Shown: positions 25,677 to 35,718, numbered from the stretch's first letter. The stretch: 64,000 nt of DNA from Rhizobium album (GCF_003122325.1 NZ_QFBC01000010.1:62001-126000), one strand, 5' to 3'. Numbers and translations: made by a program. Notes: generated from the letters alone by a model not told the origin.

Positions 25677-27089
25677 TCAGCCGAGATAGAAGATCTTTCC
25701 GGGGTTGAAGATGTTGTCCGGATCGAGCGAGCGCTTGATCTGCCGCATCAGCTCGACCGTGCCGCCAAGCTCCTGTTCCAGATAGGGTATCTTGCCCTGG
25801 CCGATGCCATGTTCGCCGGTGCAGGTGCCGTCCATGGCAAGTGCCCGCGCATTAAGCCGCGCGACGAATTCTTCCGCTTTCTTCACGTCGGCGGGGTCCT
25901 TGTCGTCGAGCACCAGGCTGACGTGGAAATTGCCGTCGCCGGCATGGCCGACGATCGGCGCGATCAGCCCGTGGGCGTCGATATCCTCTTCGGTCTCGGC
26001 GACACAATCGGCAAGCCGTGAGATCGGCACGCAGACGTCGGTCGCAATCACCGCCGCACCCGGCTTCAGGTTCTTGGCGGCGAAATAGACGTCGTGGCGG
26101 GCTTTCCACAGCTTGGCGCGAGCCAGCGGATCGGCCGTCCATTCAAACGCACCACCCCCGCATTCGGCAACGATTTCGGCGAACTGCTGCGATTGCAGCG
26201 CCACACTTTCCTCATTGCCGTGGAACTCGACGAACAGCGTCGGCCGCTCGGCCAGTGTCAGCCCGGAATAGGCGTTGCAGGCCTTGATCTGCAGGGTGTT
26301 GACGAGTTCGATGCGGGCGACGGGAATGCCGAGCTGGATCGTCATGATCACCGCATTGGAGGCATCCCGGAGCGACGGAAAGCCGCAGACGCCGCCGGCG
26401 ATGATGGCCGGAATGCCCTGCAGCTTGAGCGTCACCGAAGTCAGCACGCCGAGCGTGCCTTCCGCGCCGACGAAAAGCCGCGTCATGTCATAGCCTGCCG
26501 ACGACTTGCGGGCGCGCCGGGCGGTGCGGACCTCCTCGCCATTGGCAACGACGGCGGTCACCGCCAGCACATTGTCCTTCATCGTGCCGTAGCGCACCGC
26601 GTTGGTGCCGGACGCCCGCGTCGAGGTCATGCCGCCGATCGAGGCGTTGGCGCCGGGATCGATCGGGAAGAACAGGCCGGTGTCACGCAGGTAGACGTTC
26701 AGCTGCTCGCGTGTGACGCCGGGCTCGACCGTGCAGTCCAGATCTTCCGGATTGACCTCGATAATGCGGTTCATCCGGCTGAAATCAATCGATATTCCGC
26801 CGGACGGCGCATTCACCTGGCCTTCGAGGGAGGAGCCGGTGCCGAACGGAATGACAGGCACCCGGTGGTCGGCGCAGGCGCGCACCACCGTCTTCACGTC
26901 ATCGGCACTTTCGGCAAAGACGACCCCATCCGGCAGCTGCGCCGGAATGTAGGTTGTGGTGTGCGCATGCTGATATCGCAGCGTCTCGCCCGTCTGAAAA
27001 CGCTCGCCGAACGCCTGCTGCAAAATGCCCAGAACACTGGCGATACCGGCTTCGTTCCGCTCGCCCGCGCGGAGATCCGACAATGCCAT
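25677..27089 (-). CDS. FAD-linked oxidoreductase, D-lactate/glycolate dehydrogenase type
   Basis: A 470-aa flavoprotein of the FAD-binding PCMH/GlcD-Dld family. The N-terminal FAD domain has VPVIPFGTGSSLEGQVNAPSG near residue 75 and GANASIGGMTSTRASGTNA. The C-terminal FAD-oxidase domain contains GHAGDGNFHVSL and CTGEHGIGQGK, the histidines expected at the flavin/substrate site. Family members oxidise D-lactate, glycolate or other 2-hydroxy acids and pass electrons to cytochrome c or quinone. The exact substrate cannot be read; cytochrome-type D-lactate dehydrogenase is most likely. The start ATG is at 27089 and the length is standard. Confidence 0.85.
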   Translation of the reverse strand: MALSDLRAGERNEAGIASVLGILQQAFGERFQTGETLRYQHAHTTTYIPAQLPDGVVFAESADDVKTVVRACADHRVPVIPFGTGSSLEGQVNAPSGGISIDFSRMNRIIEVNPEDLDCTVEPGVTREQLNVYLRDTGLFFPIDPGANASIGGMTSTRASGTNAVRYGTMKDNVLAVTAVVANGEEVRTARRARKSSAGYDMTRLFVGAEGTLGVLTSVTLKLQGIPAIIAGGVCGFPSLRDASNAVIMTIQLGIPVARIELVNTLQIKACNAYSGLTLAERPTLFVEFHGNEESVALQSQQFAEIVAECGGGAFEWTADPLARAKLWKARHDVYFAAKNLKPGAAVIATDVCVPISRLADCVAETEEDIDAHGLIAPIVGHAGDGNFHVSLVLDDKDPADVKKAEEFVARLNARALAMDGTCTGEHGIGQGKIPYLEQELGGTVELMRQIKRSLDPDNIFNPGKIFYLG

Positions 27090-27136
27090 GATTACTCTTC
27101 CCCACTCATCGTCATGTTACGCTTGTGCCGTCTCGA

Positions 27137-27802
27137 TCAGCCCGCCTTGATCGGTGCGATCATGATCTCGACACGGCGGTTCTGCGCCCTGCCCGCTTCG
27201 GTGCCGTTCGAGGCGACAGGCTGGCTCGGGCCGAAACCCATGGCCGACATGCGGCGCTGGTCGATGCCCTGGCTTCCGAGATAGCTGGCGACGGAGATGG
27301 CGCGGCGCTGCGACAGATCCTCGTTATGCGCCAGGCTGCCGGTGGAATCCGTGTGGCCGTTGACGTCGACGAGGGTCTGGTTGAACTTGCGCAGCACGAT
27401 GGCAACGGAATTCAGCGTCTGGAAAAAGGCCGGGCTGATCGAATCCTGGTCGGTCGCAAAGGTGATGTTCGACGGCATGTTCAGGATGATGCGGTCGCCG
27501 GCGCGGGTCACCGAAATGCCGGTGCCTTGCAGCTGGGCGCGCAGTTCCGCTTCCTGGTTGTCCATGTAGTTGCCGATGGCGCCGCCGGCCAGGGCGCCGA
27601 TGCCGGCACCGATCAGGGCCGCATTGCGCCGCGAAACCGCCGAATGGCCGACGGCGAGACCGCCCAGCGCACCGAGGCCGGCACCGATCATCGCGCCGCC
27701 CGCGGTGTTCGACACCTTCTGATCACCGGTATAGGGATCGGTGGTGGTGCAGCCGGACAGGTAGACGGCGGCAAGGCCGGCGACGGCAATTTTCTTCATC
27801 AT
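27137..27802 (-). CDS. OmpA-family outer-membrane lipoprotein (YiaD-like)
   Basis: A 221-aa lipoprotein. The signal MMKKIAVAGLAAVYLSGCTT has the lipobox LSGC, so the mature N-terminus is an acylated Cys. Next comes a glycine-zipper region (GGAMIGAGLGALGGLAVGHS and ALIGAGIGALAGGAIGNYM), then the OmpA C-terminal peptidoglycan-binding domain: LVDVNGHTDSTGSLAHNEDL and ISVASYLGSQGI with the R of AQNRRVEIMI. It should tether outer membrane to peptidoglycan. It starts at 27802, tandem with the flavoprotein gene but transcribed upstream of it, 47 bases apart. Confidence 0.9.
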   Translation of the reverse strand: MMKKIAVAGLAAVYLSGCTTTDPYTGDQKVSNTAGGAMIGAGLGALGGLAVGHSAVSRRNAALIGAGIGALAGGAIGNYMDNQEAELRAQLQGTGISVTRAGDRIILNMPSNITFATDQDSISPAFFQTLNSVAIVLRKFNQTLVDVNGHTDSTGSLAHNEDLSQRRAISVASYLGSQGIDQRRMSAMGFGPSQPVASNGTEAGRAQNRRVEIMIAPIKAG

Positions 27803-28040
27803 GGAATCAGGCTCCCTCTTCAGGCTTGAACCTTCGTCATATCACGAATCACGGCAATTTCATGGGTAGCGACCATCGCACGCGCAACCCTCGCCCGGTG
27901 TGATCGCAAAACCACATTTTTTACCCGAACATTACTGCCGCCAGCTCCGGCTTGACATCGGACAGCGTGCGTGGAAATTTTTTAATCACGATAGAACAAT
28001 GCCTAATTTAAAGGCAAAAGAAACAAAGGGAACTGCGACA

Positions 28041-29072
28041 ATGACCAGCATGAGCGAATTTCTCGCCCGCGTGCCAAAAATCGAGCTTCATCTTCACCTG
28101 GAAGGCAGTATCCGGCCGGAAACGGCGCTGGCACTCTCGGTCAAGAACGGCGTAAAGCTTCCGCCCTTCCAGGAGGTCAAGGACCTCTATCGCTACGAGA
28201 CGCTGGAGGAATTCCTGGCGATCTACACGGCGGTCTCCGACAGCGTCGTCTCCGCCGACGACTACCGCCGCATCACCTATGAAATGCTGCAAAGCTGCGC
28301 CGGCAGCAACGCCCGCTACGTCGAATTCTTCTTCTCGCCGCAGGTGCATTTTCCAAACGGCATCTCCTTCGATACGCAGATGGACGGCATCACCGCCGGC
28401 ATGGCCGACGCGGAGCGCGATTTCGGCATCGTCAGCCGCGCTGCACCGGGCGTGAACCGCGAACTCGGCCCCGCCGCCGGCGAAGAGCTTCTGGACATGA
28501 TTCTCGTCCGCGGCGACCAAAAGCTGATCGGCATCGGGCTCGATTTCAACGAAGCGCCCTTCCCGCCGGAGCCCTACGGCCCGCTCTTCGCCCGTGCCCG
28601 CGAGGCCGGCCTCAATGTCACCGCCCATGCCGGCGAAACCGGCCCCGCCGATTTCGTCCGCAGCTCGATCGATTCTCTCGGTGTCCGGCGCATCGACCAC
28701 GGCTACCACGTCGTCGATGACGAGGACCTGATGAAACGCTGCCGCGACGAAGGCATTCTTTTCACCGTCTGCCCCTCGACCAGCGCCGTCACCTCGCCGT
28801 GGCACGACCTGTCTGCGCCCGACCACGCGATCCGGCGCATGAAGGATTTCGACTTGAAGGTGATGATCAACAGCGACGACCCGCCGATGTTCTTCACCGA
28901 TCTGGGCGGCGAATATGAAAAAGCGGCAGGGCCACTCGGCTTCTCGCCGGCAGACATCCGCACGTCGATCCTCACCGCTATCGAGGGATCCTGGCTCGAC
29001 GAGGAGACGAAGAAGGACTGGACCGCGTCCTGGGCAGCAGAGATCGACACGCTGATCGCCGAGCTCGCCTGA
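28041..29072 (+). CDS. add: Adenosine/adenine deaminase
   Basis: A 343-aa metal-dependent amidohydrolase of the ADA family. Motifs are IELHLHLEGSIRPETAL (metal His), VTAHAGETGPADFVRSSID (metal His and catalytic Glu), RRIDHGYHVVDD (catalytic His) and VMINSDDPPMFFTDLG (metal and catalytic Asp). Adenosine deaminases usually have a TDDP motif; the NSDDP form is, to my knowledge, typical of the related adenine deaminases. The substrate could therefore be adenine, although rhizobial genes of this type are usually labelled add. The start is the ATG at 28041, which fits the family N-terminus; a longer frame from 27900 has no support. Role: purine salvage, cytoplasmic. Confidence 0.82.
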   Translation: MTSMSEFLARVPKIELHLHLEGSIRPETALALSVKNGVKLPPFQEVKDLYRYETLEEFLAIYTAVSDSVVSADDYRRITYEMLQSCAGSNARYVEFFFSPQVHFPNGISFDTQMDGITAGMADAERDFGIVSRAAPGVNRELGPAAGEELLDMILVRGDQKLIGIGLDFNEAPFPPEPYGPLFARAREAGLNVTAHAGETGPADFVRSSIDSLGVRRIDHGYHVVDDEDLMKRCRDEGILFTVCPSTSAVTSPWHDLSAPDHAIRRMKDFDLKVMINSDDPPMFFTDLGGEYEKAAGPLGFSPADIRTSILTAIEGSWLDEETKKDWTASWAAEIDTLIAELA

Positions 29073-29284
29073 GGCAGCAGCGCTATCGCAGATGGAATGA
29101 GAGGGCGGCGCACGGCGAAACCTGTCCGTTTGGCCCCTCTGCCGGGCGGAGCGATCCTTGTTGCCGTCGCGGAAAGGCAGAGCGGCTTGATTTGATGTGA
29201 GAATCACCGAAGGCACCGGCGAATCGGAATGAAACCAGAACATGGGTTCTGGCCTTTCAATCCCGAATCACTACATTACGCCGC

Positions 29285-31774
29285 ATGAGCAACGGTTTTG
29301 ACGATATTCCCTTCTTCGACGAAGAGCCAGACGAGGCTCCGCGCCGGCCACAGCAACCCGTCCAGGCTCCGCAGCCGGCGGGCGGCATTGCGGCGCGTGC
29401 CATGGCCGCCCGCGACGGCAATCGTCCGCCGGCCGCCTATCTGAACGGCCTCAACCCGGAGCAACGCAAGGCCGTCGAGACAGTGGACGGACCCGTTCTG
29501 GTGCTCGCCGGCGCCGGCACCGGCAAGACGCGGGTATTGACCACCCGTATCGCCCACATCCTCGCCACCGGCAGCGCCTATCCCTCGCAGATCCTCGCCG
29601 TCACCTTCACCAACAAGGCGGCGCGTGAAATGAAGGAACGCATCGGCGTGCTCGTCGGCGAGATGGTCGAGGGCATGCCGTGGCTCGGCACGTTCCACTC
29701 GATCGGCGTCAAGCTGCTGCGCCGCCATGCCGAACTCGTCGGCCTGCGGTCCGATTTCACCATCCTCGATACCGACGACGTCGTCCGGTTGATCAAGCAG
29801 TTGATCCAGGCCGAAGGCCTCGACGACAAGAGATGGCCCGCCCGCCAGTTCGCCGGCATGATCGATACCTGGAAGAACAAGGGCCTCGGCCCGGCCGACA
29901 TTCCGGAAGGCGATGCGCGGGCTTTCGCCAACGGCAAGGGCCGCGAGCTTTACCACGCCTACCAGGCCCGCCTGAAGACGCTGAATGCCTGCGATTTCGG
30001 CGACCTGCTGATGCACCCGATCAGCATCTTCCGCAACCATCCCGATATTCTGAAGGATTATCACGCCCGCTTCCGCTACATCCTCGTCGACGAATACCAG
30101 GACACCAACACGGCGCAATATATGTGGCTGCGGCTGCTCGCCCAGCGGCCGAAGGGCGTGCCGCAGAATGTCTGCTGCGTCGGCGACGACGACCAGTCGA
30201 TCTACGGCTGGCGCGGCGCCGAAGTGGACAATATCCTGCGCTTCGACAAGGATTTCCCAGGCGCCGTCATCATCAAGCTGGAGCGCAACTATCGCTCGAC
30301 CGAACATATCCTCGGCGCCGCCGGCCACCTGATTGCCCACAACGAGGGCCGTCTCGGCAAGACGCTGTTCACCGAACGCGCCAACGACGACGACGAAAAG
30401 GTCGTCGTCCATGCCGCCTGGGATTCGGAAGAGGAGGCCCGCGCCGTCGGCGAGGAGATCGAGCGGCTGCAGCGCGGCGATGCCGACGGCAAGAAGCACA
30501 ATCTCAACGACATGGCGATCCTGGTGCGCGCCTCCTTCCAGATGCGCGAGTTCGAAGACCGTTTCGTCACGCTCGGCCTGAATTACCGCGTCATCGGCGG
30601 CCCGCGCTTCTACGAGCGCCTCGAAATCCGCGACGCCATGGCCTATTTCCGCCTCGTCTGCCAGCCGGCCGACGACCTGGCGCTGGAACGCATCATCAAC
30701 ACCCCGAAGCGCGGCCTCGGCGACACGACAGTGCGCGCCCTTCACGACTACGCCCGCGGCCGCGACACGCCGATGCTCGCCGCCGCCGCCGAGCTGATGG
30801 ATACGGACGAACTGAAGCCGAAGGCGCGCAAGGCGCTGTTCGACGTCGTCACCGATTTCCGCCGCTGGCAGAGCCTTCTCGAAAACACGCCGCATACCGA
30901 ACTCGCCGAGCAGATCCTCGACGAGAGCGGCTACACCGCCATGTGGCAGAACGACAAGTCGGCGGAAGCGCCGGGACGCCTGGAAAACCTCAAGGAACTG
31001 ATCCGTTCCATGGAGGCCTTCGAAAGCATGCGCGGTTTCCTCGAGCATGTCTCGCTGGTCATGGACGCCGAGCAGAACGAAAACCTCGACGCCGTCTCGA
31101 TCATGACGCTGCACTCCGCCAAGGGCCTGGAGTTCGATACCGTCTTCCTGCCCGGCTGGGAGGAAGGCCTGTTCCCGCACCAGCGCGCCCTCGACGAGGG
31201 CGGCCGCTCGGGGTTGGAGGAAGAACGCCGCCTCGCTTATGTCGGCCTGACGCGCGCCAAGCGGCGCTGCCACATCTGGTTCGTCTCCAACCGCCGCATC
31301 CACGGTCTCTGGCAATCCACCCTGCCCTCGCGCTTCCTCGACGAACTGCCGCCGGCGCATGTCGATGTCTCCGCCTCGGACAGTTCCTATGGCGGGTATG
31401 GCGGCCGCGGCGGTTACGGCCAGTCGCGCTTCGACAAGGCCGATTCCTTCTCCAACACCTATTCGACGCCCGGCTGGAAACGCGCCCAGGCCAACAAGAC
31501 CGACGCGACGCGCAACAATTGGGGCACGCGCTCCGGCCATGCGGTGGAGCGGATCGGTTATGGGGAAAGCGGCCCGAAAAGCCGCACGATCGAGGGGGAA
31601 CTGGTTGCGAAATCGACCAGCGATACGCCGTCGAAATTCACGGTCGGCGACCGGGTCTTCCACATCAAGTTCGGCAACGGCAATGTTTCGGCGATCGAAG
31701 GCAACAAGCTGACCATCGATTTCGACCGCGCCGGCCAGAAGCGTGTCCTGGAAGGATTTGTCGAGCGGGCCTGA
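29285..31774 (+). CDS. uvrD: UvrD/PcrA-type superfamily I DNA helicase
   Basis: An 829-aa 3'-5' helicase. Walker A LAGAGTGKTRVLTTR follows the Q-motif region LNGLNPEQRKAVE. Motif II is LVDEYQDTNTAQY and motif III is VGDDDQSIYGWRGAEVDN. Later motifs are TLHSAKGLEFDTVFLPGWEE and LAYVGLTRAKRR. The C-terminal tail ends in a PcrA-type module (DRVFHIKFGNGNVSAIEG). It acts in nucleotide excision and mismatch repair, removing oligonucleotides or RecA. The ATG is at 29285. The N-terminal about 55 residues are a Pro/Glu-rich extension. No LexA box of the GTTC-N7-GTTC form is seen just upstream. Confidence 0.94.
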   Translation: MSNGFDDIPFFDEEPDEAPRRPQQPVQAPQPAGGIAARAMAARDGNRPPAAYLNGLNPEQRKAVETVDGPVLVLAGAGTGKTRVLTTRIAHILATGSAYPSQILAVTFTNKAAREMKERIGVLVGEMVEGMPWLGTFHSIGVKLLRRHAELVGLRSDFTILDTDDVVRLIKQLIQAEGLDDKRWPARQFAGMIDTWKNKGLGPADIPEGDARAFANGKGRELYHAYQARLKTLNACDFGDLLMHPISIFRNHPDILKDYHARFRYILVDEYQDTNTAQYMWLRLLAQRPKGVPQNVCCVGDDDQSIYGWRGAEVDNILRFDKDFPGAVIIKLERNYRSTEHILGAAGHLIAHNEGRLGKTLFTERANDDDEKVVVHAAWDSEEEARAVGEEIERLQRGDADGKKHNLNDMAILVRASFQMREFEDRFVTLGLNYRVIGGPRFYERLEIRDAMAYFRLVCQPADDLALERIINTPKRGLGDTTVRALHDYARGRDTPMLAAAAELMDTDELKPKARKALFDVVTDFRRWQSLLENTPHTELAEQILDESGYTAMWQNDKSAEAPGRLENLKELIRSMEAFESMRGFLEHVSLVMDAEQNENLDAVSIMTLHSAKGLEFDTVFLPGWEEGLFPHQRALDEGGRSGLEEERRLAYVGLTRAKRRCHIWFVSNRRIHGLWQSTLPSRFLDELPPAHVDVSASDSSYGGYGGRGGYGQSRFDKADSFSNTYSTPGWKRAQANKTDATRNNWGTRSGHAVERIGYGESGPKSRTIEGELVAKSTSDTPSKFTVGDRVFHIKFGNGNVSAIEGNKLTIDFDRAGQKRVLEGFVERA

Positions 31775-31808
31775 GCCCGCCCGACTGTCTCTTGTCGGAG
31801 GGCTGCGA

Positions 31809-33107
31809 CTATCGCAGCGCGCGCCGCTTTTCGCCAGCCTTGCCGTCGTCGGCGGAAGCCGTGAACGAGCGCCAGCCGGCCATCTTCGGCACGATGACCA
31901 TCGTATCCACTTCGCCGCGCTGGAAGGCCTTCAAAAATTTCGGATAGTTGGCGAAGGCGACGCAGCCATGCGAATCGCCGCGGCGCTTCAGGAGGTAGCT
32001 GTGGGCCAGCAGGCCGGTACGGCCGAGCGGCGCGATGCCGTTGGTCGGCGTCAGGCGGATGGCGGCAACCCCGTGGAACAGGCTTTCCCGCATCGACAGG
32101 CGGTAGGTGCCGGCCGGTGTCGGCCCGCGCATTTTCACATGCGTGAACTTCGGATTGTCGCGCATGGCGCCGATGCCCGAATGCGCCTCCAGCTTCTCGC
32201 CGTTCGGCATGTAGACCACGCCTGCCGAGATATCGTAGTAGGCGACCTTGCCCTTGCGGCGCGGGATGACCGCATCGTCGTCGTCATCCATGGAGGCATC
32301 CGGTCTTGCATAGGCAAGCTCGCGCTTGCCCGGACGCTTGCCGTCTTCCTTGTCCTTCTCAGGCTTCTGGATCTCGACTTCCGCCTGGATTTCCGGACGG
32401 GACACCGGCAGCGGAATCGAATCCGGCAGATCCGTCATGGTGGCCGCGGGATCTGCGAGAACCAGGTTGAACGGCTTTGGCAGGATATCCCCCTGAACCG
32501 CCGTCGGTTCGACCAGCGCGGTCGCCAGGATCGGCTGCACGACAGCCGTGGCGCTGGCCGCAAAACCCTTGTCCATCTTCGAGCCGGTGATCGCGGCCAC
32601 CGCCACGACCGGCGTCGTATCGACAAGTTGCTTCACCGGCTTGATCGATGCCACCGCCGTCATGCGGGTGTGCGACGAGCGGATGGCGTCCGCCGTCAGC
32701 TTGTTGCCCCGGCTATTCTCCACGCCCGAAACATCGAGCCGCGCCAGCACCGCCATCTTTTCCCGCGACGAGCGGATGGCATCGGCGGTGAGACCGCTCT
32801 GGGCGATCTTTTCCGACAGGGGCAGTTGCATGCGCGAGAATTTGCTCGGTTGAACCCGGCGCTCTGCCGGTATGGCCCGGATGATCGGGTTCAACGCCAG
32901 CGACGCTTCCAGACGATTTCCGGAACCGGGAGCATGGGATGTCGCCATGGTCTGCACCGTGGCAAGTGTCGCCATCATCCAGGAAACGGCGGCGATGCCG
33001 GCACAGGCGGTGATAACCCCGCCCAGAAGCCGGCGGCCATGTTTCCGCCGGCGAATTGCGACTGATGAAGTTTCGGATCGACCGAACTGTTCGACGCTGG
33101 ACGCCAT
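31809..33107 (-). CDS. L,D-transpeptidase (YkuD family) with membrane anchor
   Basis: A 432-aa protein that makes 3-3 peptidoglycan crosslinks or anchors proteins to the wall. A cationic N-terminus and one membrane helix (GGVITACAGIAAVSWMMATL) place the rest in the periplasm. Residues about 60-270 are low-complexity Ala/Val/Lys/Asp-rich linker. The YkuD domain is C-terminal: GMPNGEKLEAHS-type start, then TGLLAHSYLLKRRGDSHGCVAF, carrying the catalytic SHGC cysteine. The start ATG at 33107 gives MASSVEQFG; an extended frame to 33464 has no coding character. It converges on uvrD with 34 bases between the stops. Confidence 0.87.
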   Translation of the reverse strand: MASSVEQFGRSETSSVAIRRRKHGRRLLGGVITACAGIAAVSWMMATLATVQTMATSHAPGSGNRLEASLALNPIIRAIPAERRVQPSKFSRMQLPLSEKIAQSGLTADAIRSSREKMAVLARLDVSGVENSRGNKLTADAIRSSHTRMTAVASIKPVKQLVDTTPVVAVAAITGSKMDKGFAASATAVVQPILATALVEPTAVQGDILPKPFNLVLADPAATMTDLPDSIPLPVSRPEIQAEVEIQKPEKDKEDGKRPGKRELAYARPDASMDDDDDAVIPRRKGKVAYYDISAGVVYMPNGEKLEAHSGIGAMRDNPKFTHVKMRGPTPAGTYRLSMRESLFHGVAAIRLTPTNGIAPLGRTGLLAHSYLLKRRGDSHGCVAFANYPKFLKAFQRGEVDTMVIVPKMAGWRSFTASADDGKAGEKRRALR

Positions 33108-33515
33108 GATACTCGTTACCCAATACGCATTACTCGATCCGGCTCTCGCCTTGTGGGGCTGCGCGCCGGGGCCGGTACACTGGCGACCGGCAATGCGCTT
33201 TGCGCTCTTCTGCCGCGTCGACTCGGGGGAAGAATGACAAACTATGGTAACCAAATCCTTTAAACGGAGTGGGCAATTCGCCGGAAGTCCTGGCCTGGTA
33301 CACGCTCGGCGCGACATCTCCATACCGAAGGACGACAGACAGCATTGCCACCACGACGCATGCCGGGCAGGTGCAAGCTTCAGATTCGGATGTACTTTCA
33401 GGCGATGCGGCTGCGTATCCAGTAAATGCGTCATGAAAACGGCACGGAATATGCTTGCCGGCAAAAATCCCGCAAAAAATCACATTTTGCCGCTTCGCAT
33501 CACCGGCAGATACAA
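33108..33515. other. Intergenic region upstream of the L,D-transpeptidase gene
   Basis: About 400 bases holding the promoter region of the L,D-transpeptidase gene and the 3' flank of the amidase gene. I see no gene, no strong terminator and no repeat. Confidence 0.4.
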
Positions 33516-34940
33516 CTACACGTCGAGAATCGGCAATCGGCCGAGCCAGGCCGTCCGCGCTTCGTAAGCTGCGGCCGCCTGCAGCACCGCACGGTCCGCT
33601 CTCGGCCGCCCGATGATCTGGATGCCCGCCGGCAACCCGTTTCCGCCGAAACCGGCGGGCATGGCGGCGACAGGAAGCCCGGCCATGGTCGGCCCGATCA
33701 CCACCTCCATCCAGCGATGGTAGGTGTCCATCATCCGCCCGGAAATCGCCTTCGGCCAATCGAGCGTGACATCGAAGGGGAAAACCTGCGCCGATGGCAG
33801 GATCAGGAAATCATAGGCCGCAAAAAGATCGCAGAGGTAACGATACCAGTCGCTGCGCGCACCGGAGGCGGCGTGAACCTCGGCGGCGGAAAGCCGCTGG
33901 CCGTTCTCGATTTCCCAGATCATTTCCGGCTTCATGAAAGCGCGTTTTTCCGGATCGGCATAATCGGCCTTCTGTCCGCCGGCGACAAGGAAGTGACGCA
34001 GGACCAGCCAGCTTTCCCAGAGTCGGCCCATTTCGAAGGTTTGCGTCACGTCTTCGACATGGCATCCCATGTCGGAAAAGACGGTCAGCGACTGGCGGCA
34101 GAGCTCCAGCACGCCGTCCTCGAACGGCAGGTAACCCTTGTAGTCGCCGAGCCATCCGATGCGGGCGCCGGAAAGATCTGGCAGCGGATCGATCGAAAAA
34201 TCCTCCGACGGCAGCGACAACGGATCGCGTTCGTCATAACCGGCCTGCACGGCAAGCAGCGCCGCGACATCCCGCACCGTCCGGCCCATCGGCCCGTTGA
34301 CGGCAAGCTGGCCGAGGAACAGCTCGTTGCCGAGCGCCGGCACGCGCCCGACACTCGGGCGGAAGCCGACGACATTGTTGAAGCCGGCCGGATTGCGCAG
34401 CGACCCCATCATGTCGCTGCCATCGGCCACCGGCACCAGCCGCAAGGCCAGTGCGGCAGCAGCCCCGCCGCTCGAACCTCCGGCGCTTTTCGTCGGGTCG
34501 TAGGGATTGCGCGTCGGCCCGAAGACGGAATTGTAGGTATGGGAGCCCAGTCCCATTTCCGGCGTGTTGGTCTTGCCGATGATAATCGCCCCGGCCGCAC
34601 GGATGCGCTCGACCTGGATATCGTCGAAATCCGGCACGAAATCGCGGTAGATCGGCGAGCCGAAGACGCAGGGCAGCCCCTTGGCCTCGGACAGGTCCTT
34701 CACCGCGTGCGGCATGCCGTGCATCCAGCCACGCGAACGGCCGGCTTCCAGTTCGGCATCGGCCGTGGCCGCCTCGCCGAGCAGCGCATCCCTGTCCCGC
34801 AGGCTGACGATCGCGTTCACCTTCGGATTGATCGCGGCGATGCGGTCGAGACAGGCGGCCATGACCTCGCGGCAGGAAAACTTGCGGTCGTGGATGGCGG
34901 CGGAAAGGTCGAGGGCGGAAAGCGAGGTGATGTCGGTCAT
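33516..34940 (-). CDS. Amidase signature family enzyme
   Basis: A 474-aa amidase of the GatA/AS superfamily with the Ser-cisSer-Lys triad. The lysine is in MPHAVKDLSEAKG near residue 80, the glycine/serine loop is SAGGSSGGAAAALA near 155, and the nucleophile region is DGSDMMGSLRNPAGF near 180. A typical N-terminal start (MTDITSLSALDLSAAI) supports the ATG at 34940. The substrate is unknown. It is not GatA, because no gatB or gatC is nearby and the length and blocks match generic amidases. Cytoplasmic. Confidence 0.88.
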   Translation of the reverse strand: MTDITSLSALDLSAAIHDRKFSCREVMAACLDRIAAINPKVNAIVSLRDRDALLGEAATADAELEAGRSRGWMHGMPHAVKDLSEAKGLPCVFGSPIYRDFVPDFDDIQVERIRAAGAIIIGKTNTPEMGLGSHTYNSVFGPTRNPYDPTKSAGGSSGGAAAALALRLVPVADGSDMMGSLRNPAGFNNVVGFRPSVGRVPALGNELFLGQLAVNGPMGRTVRDVAALLAVQAGYDERDPLSLPSEDFSIDPLPDLSGARIGWLGDYKGYLPFEDGVLELCRQSLTVFSDMGCHVEDVTQTFEMGRLWESWLVLRHFLVAGGQKADYADPEKRAFMKPEMIWEIENGQRLSAAEVHAASGARSDWYRYLCDLFAAYDFLILPSAQVFPFDVTLDWPKAISGRMMDTYHRWMEVVIGPTMAGLPVAAMPAGFGGNGLPAGIQIIGRPRADRAVLQAAAAYEARTAWLGRLPILDV

Positions 34941-35091
34941 GATGGCTTCGTTGGCTCGTCGGATATCGATGGTAGAGGTCTAGCAGGAATAGCGGCGCTT
35001 GCCTGCGGAATTTTGCGCCGCCGACGTTCTTGATCTTGCGACGCGATCTTGGCATCGTGCAGCCGTCGTCCCGCCGGAAGGAAAACCGCCC

Positions 35092-35718
35092 ATGAAAGCC
35101 CTGCTGCTCATCGACATCCAGAACGGTTTCTGCCCCGGCGGCAACCTTCCCGTCGCGGAGGGCGACCAGGTGGTGCCTGTCGCCAACAGCCTGATCGACA
35201 GCGGCCGCTACGACCTGATCGTCGCCTCGCAGGACTGGCATCCGGCCGGCCATGGCAGTTTCGCTTCCGCCCATCCCGGCAAGGCGCCGTTCGACATGGG
35301 CGAACTGTCCGGCAAGCCGCAGATGATGTGGCCGGATCATTGCGTCCAGGGCACCCGCGACGCCGAGTTCCATCCCGGCCTGAAAACCTCGGCCATCGAC
35401 CATGTGCAGCAAAAGGGCCAGAACCCGGCCGTCGACAGCTATTCCGCCTTCCGCGACAACGACCAGGCGGCCCTCACCGGCCTTGCCGATTACCTGCGCA
35501 GCAAGGGCGTGACGGAGCTGGATATCTGCGGCCTTGCGACCGACTATTGCGTCAGGTTTTCGGCGCTCGATGCGGCGGATATGCTGCCCGGCGTCAAGAT
35601 TCGCTTCATCGAGGATGCAAGCCGCGGCATCACCGCCGAGGGCGTGGCGGACGCCATCGCCGACATGCGCGCCGGCGGCGTCGAGATCACCGACAGCAAG
35701 GCCGTGCTCGGCGCTTAG
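35092..35718 (+). CDS. pncA: Nicotinamidase
   Basis: A 208-aa isochorismatase-fold nicotinamidase that converts nicotinamide to nicotinate for NAD salvage. Visible residues are catalytic Asp in LLIDIQNGFCPGG, metal-site residues in VASQDWHPAGHGSF and the nucleophile Cys in ICGLATDYCVRF, with Lys in QQKGQNPAVDSYSAF. A GGAAGGAAAA site precedes the ATG at 35092. It is divergent from the amidase gene, 151 bases apart. Length and motifs are canonical. Confidence 0.92.
   Translation: MKALLLIDIQNGFCPGGNLPVAEGDQVVPVANSLIDSGRYDLIVASQDWHPAGHGSFASAHPGKAPFDMGELSGKPQMMWPDHCVQGTRDAEFHPGLKTSAIDHVQQKGQNPAVDSYSAFRDNDQAALTGLADYLRSKGVTELDICGLATDYCVRFSALDAADMLPGVKIRFIEDASRGITAEGVADAIADMRAGGVEITDSKAVLGA

Noticed and set aside
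29150-29260. GAACATGGGTTC upstream of uvrD as a LexA box
   Set aside because: It is a palindrome with a 4-base spacer and does not fit the GTTC-N7-GTTC operator.
29276-31663. A 795-codon minus-strand open frame opposite uvrD
   Set aside because: No motif; the plus strand encodes all helicase motifs. Shadow frame.
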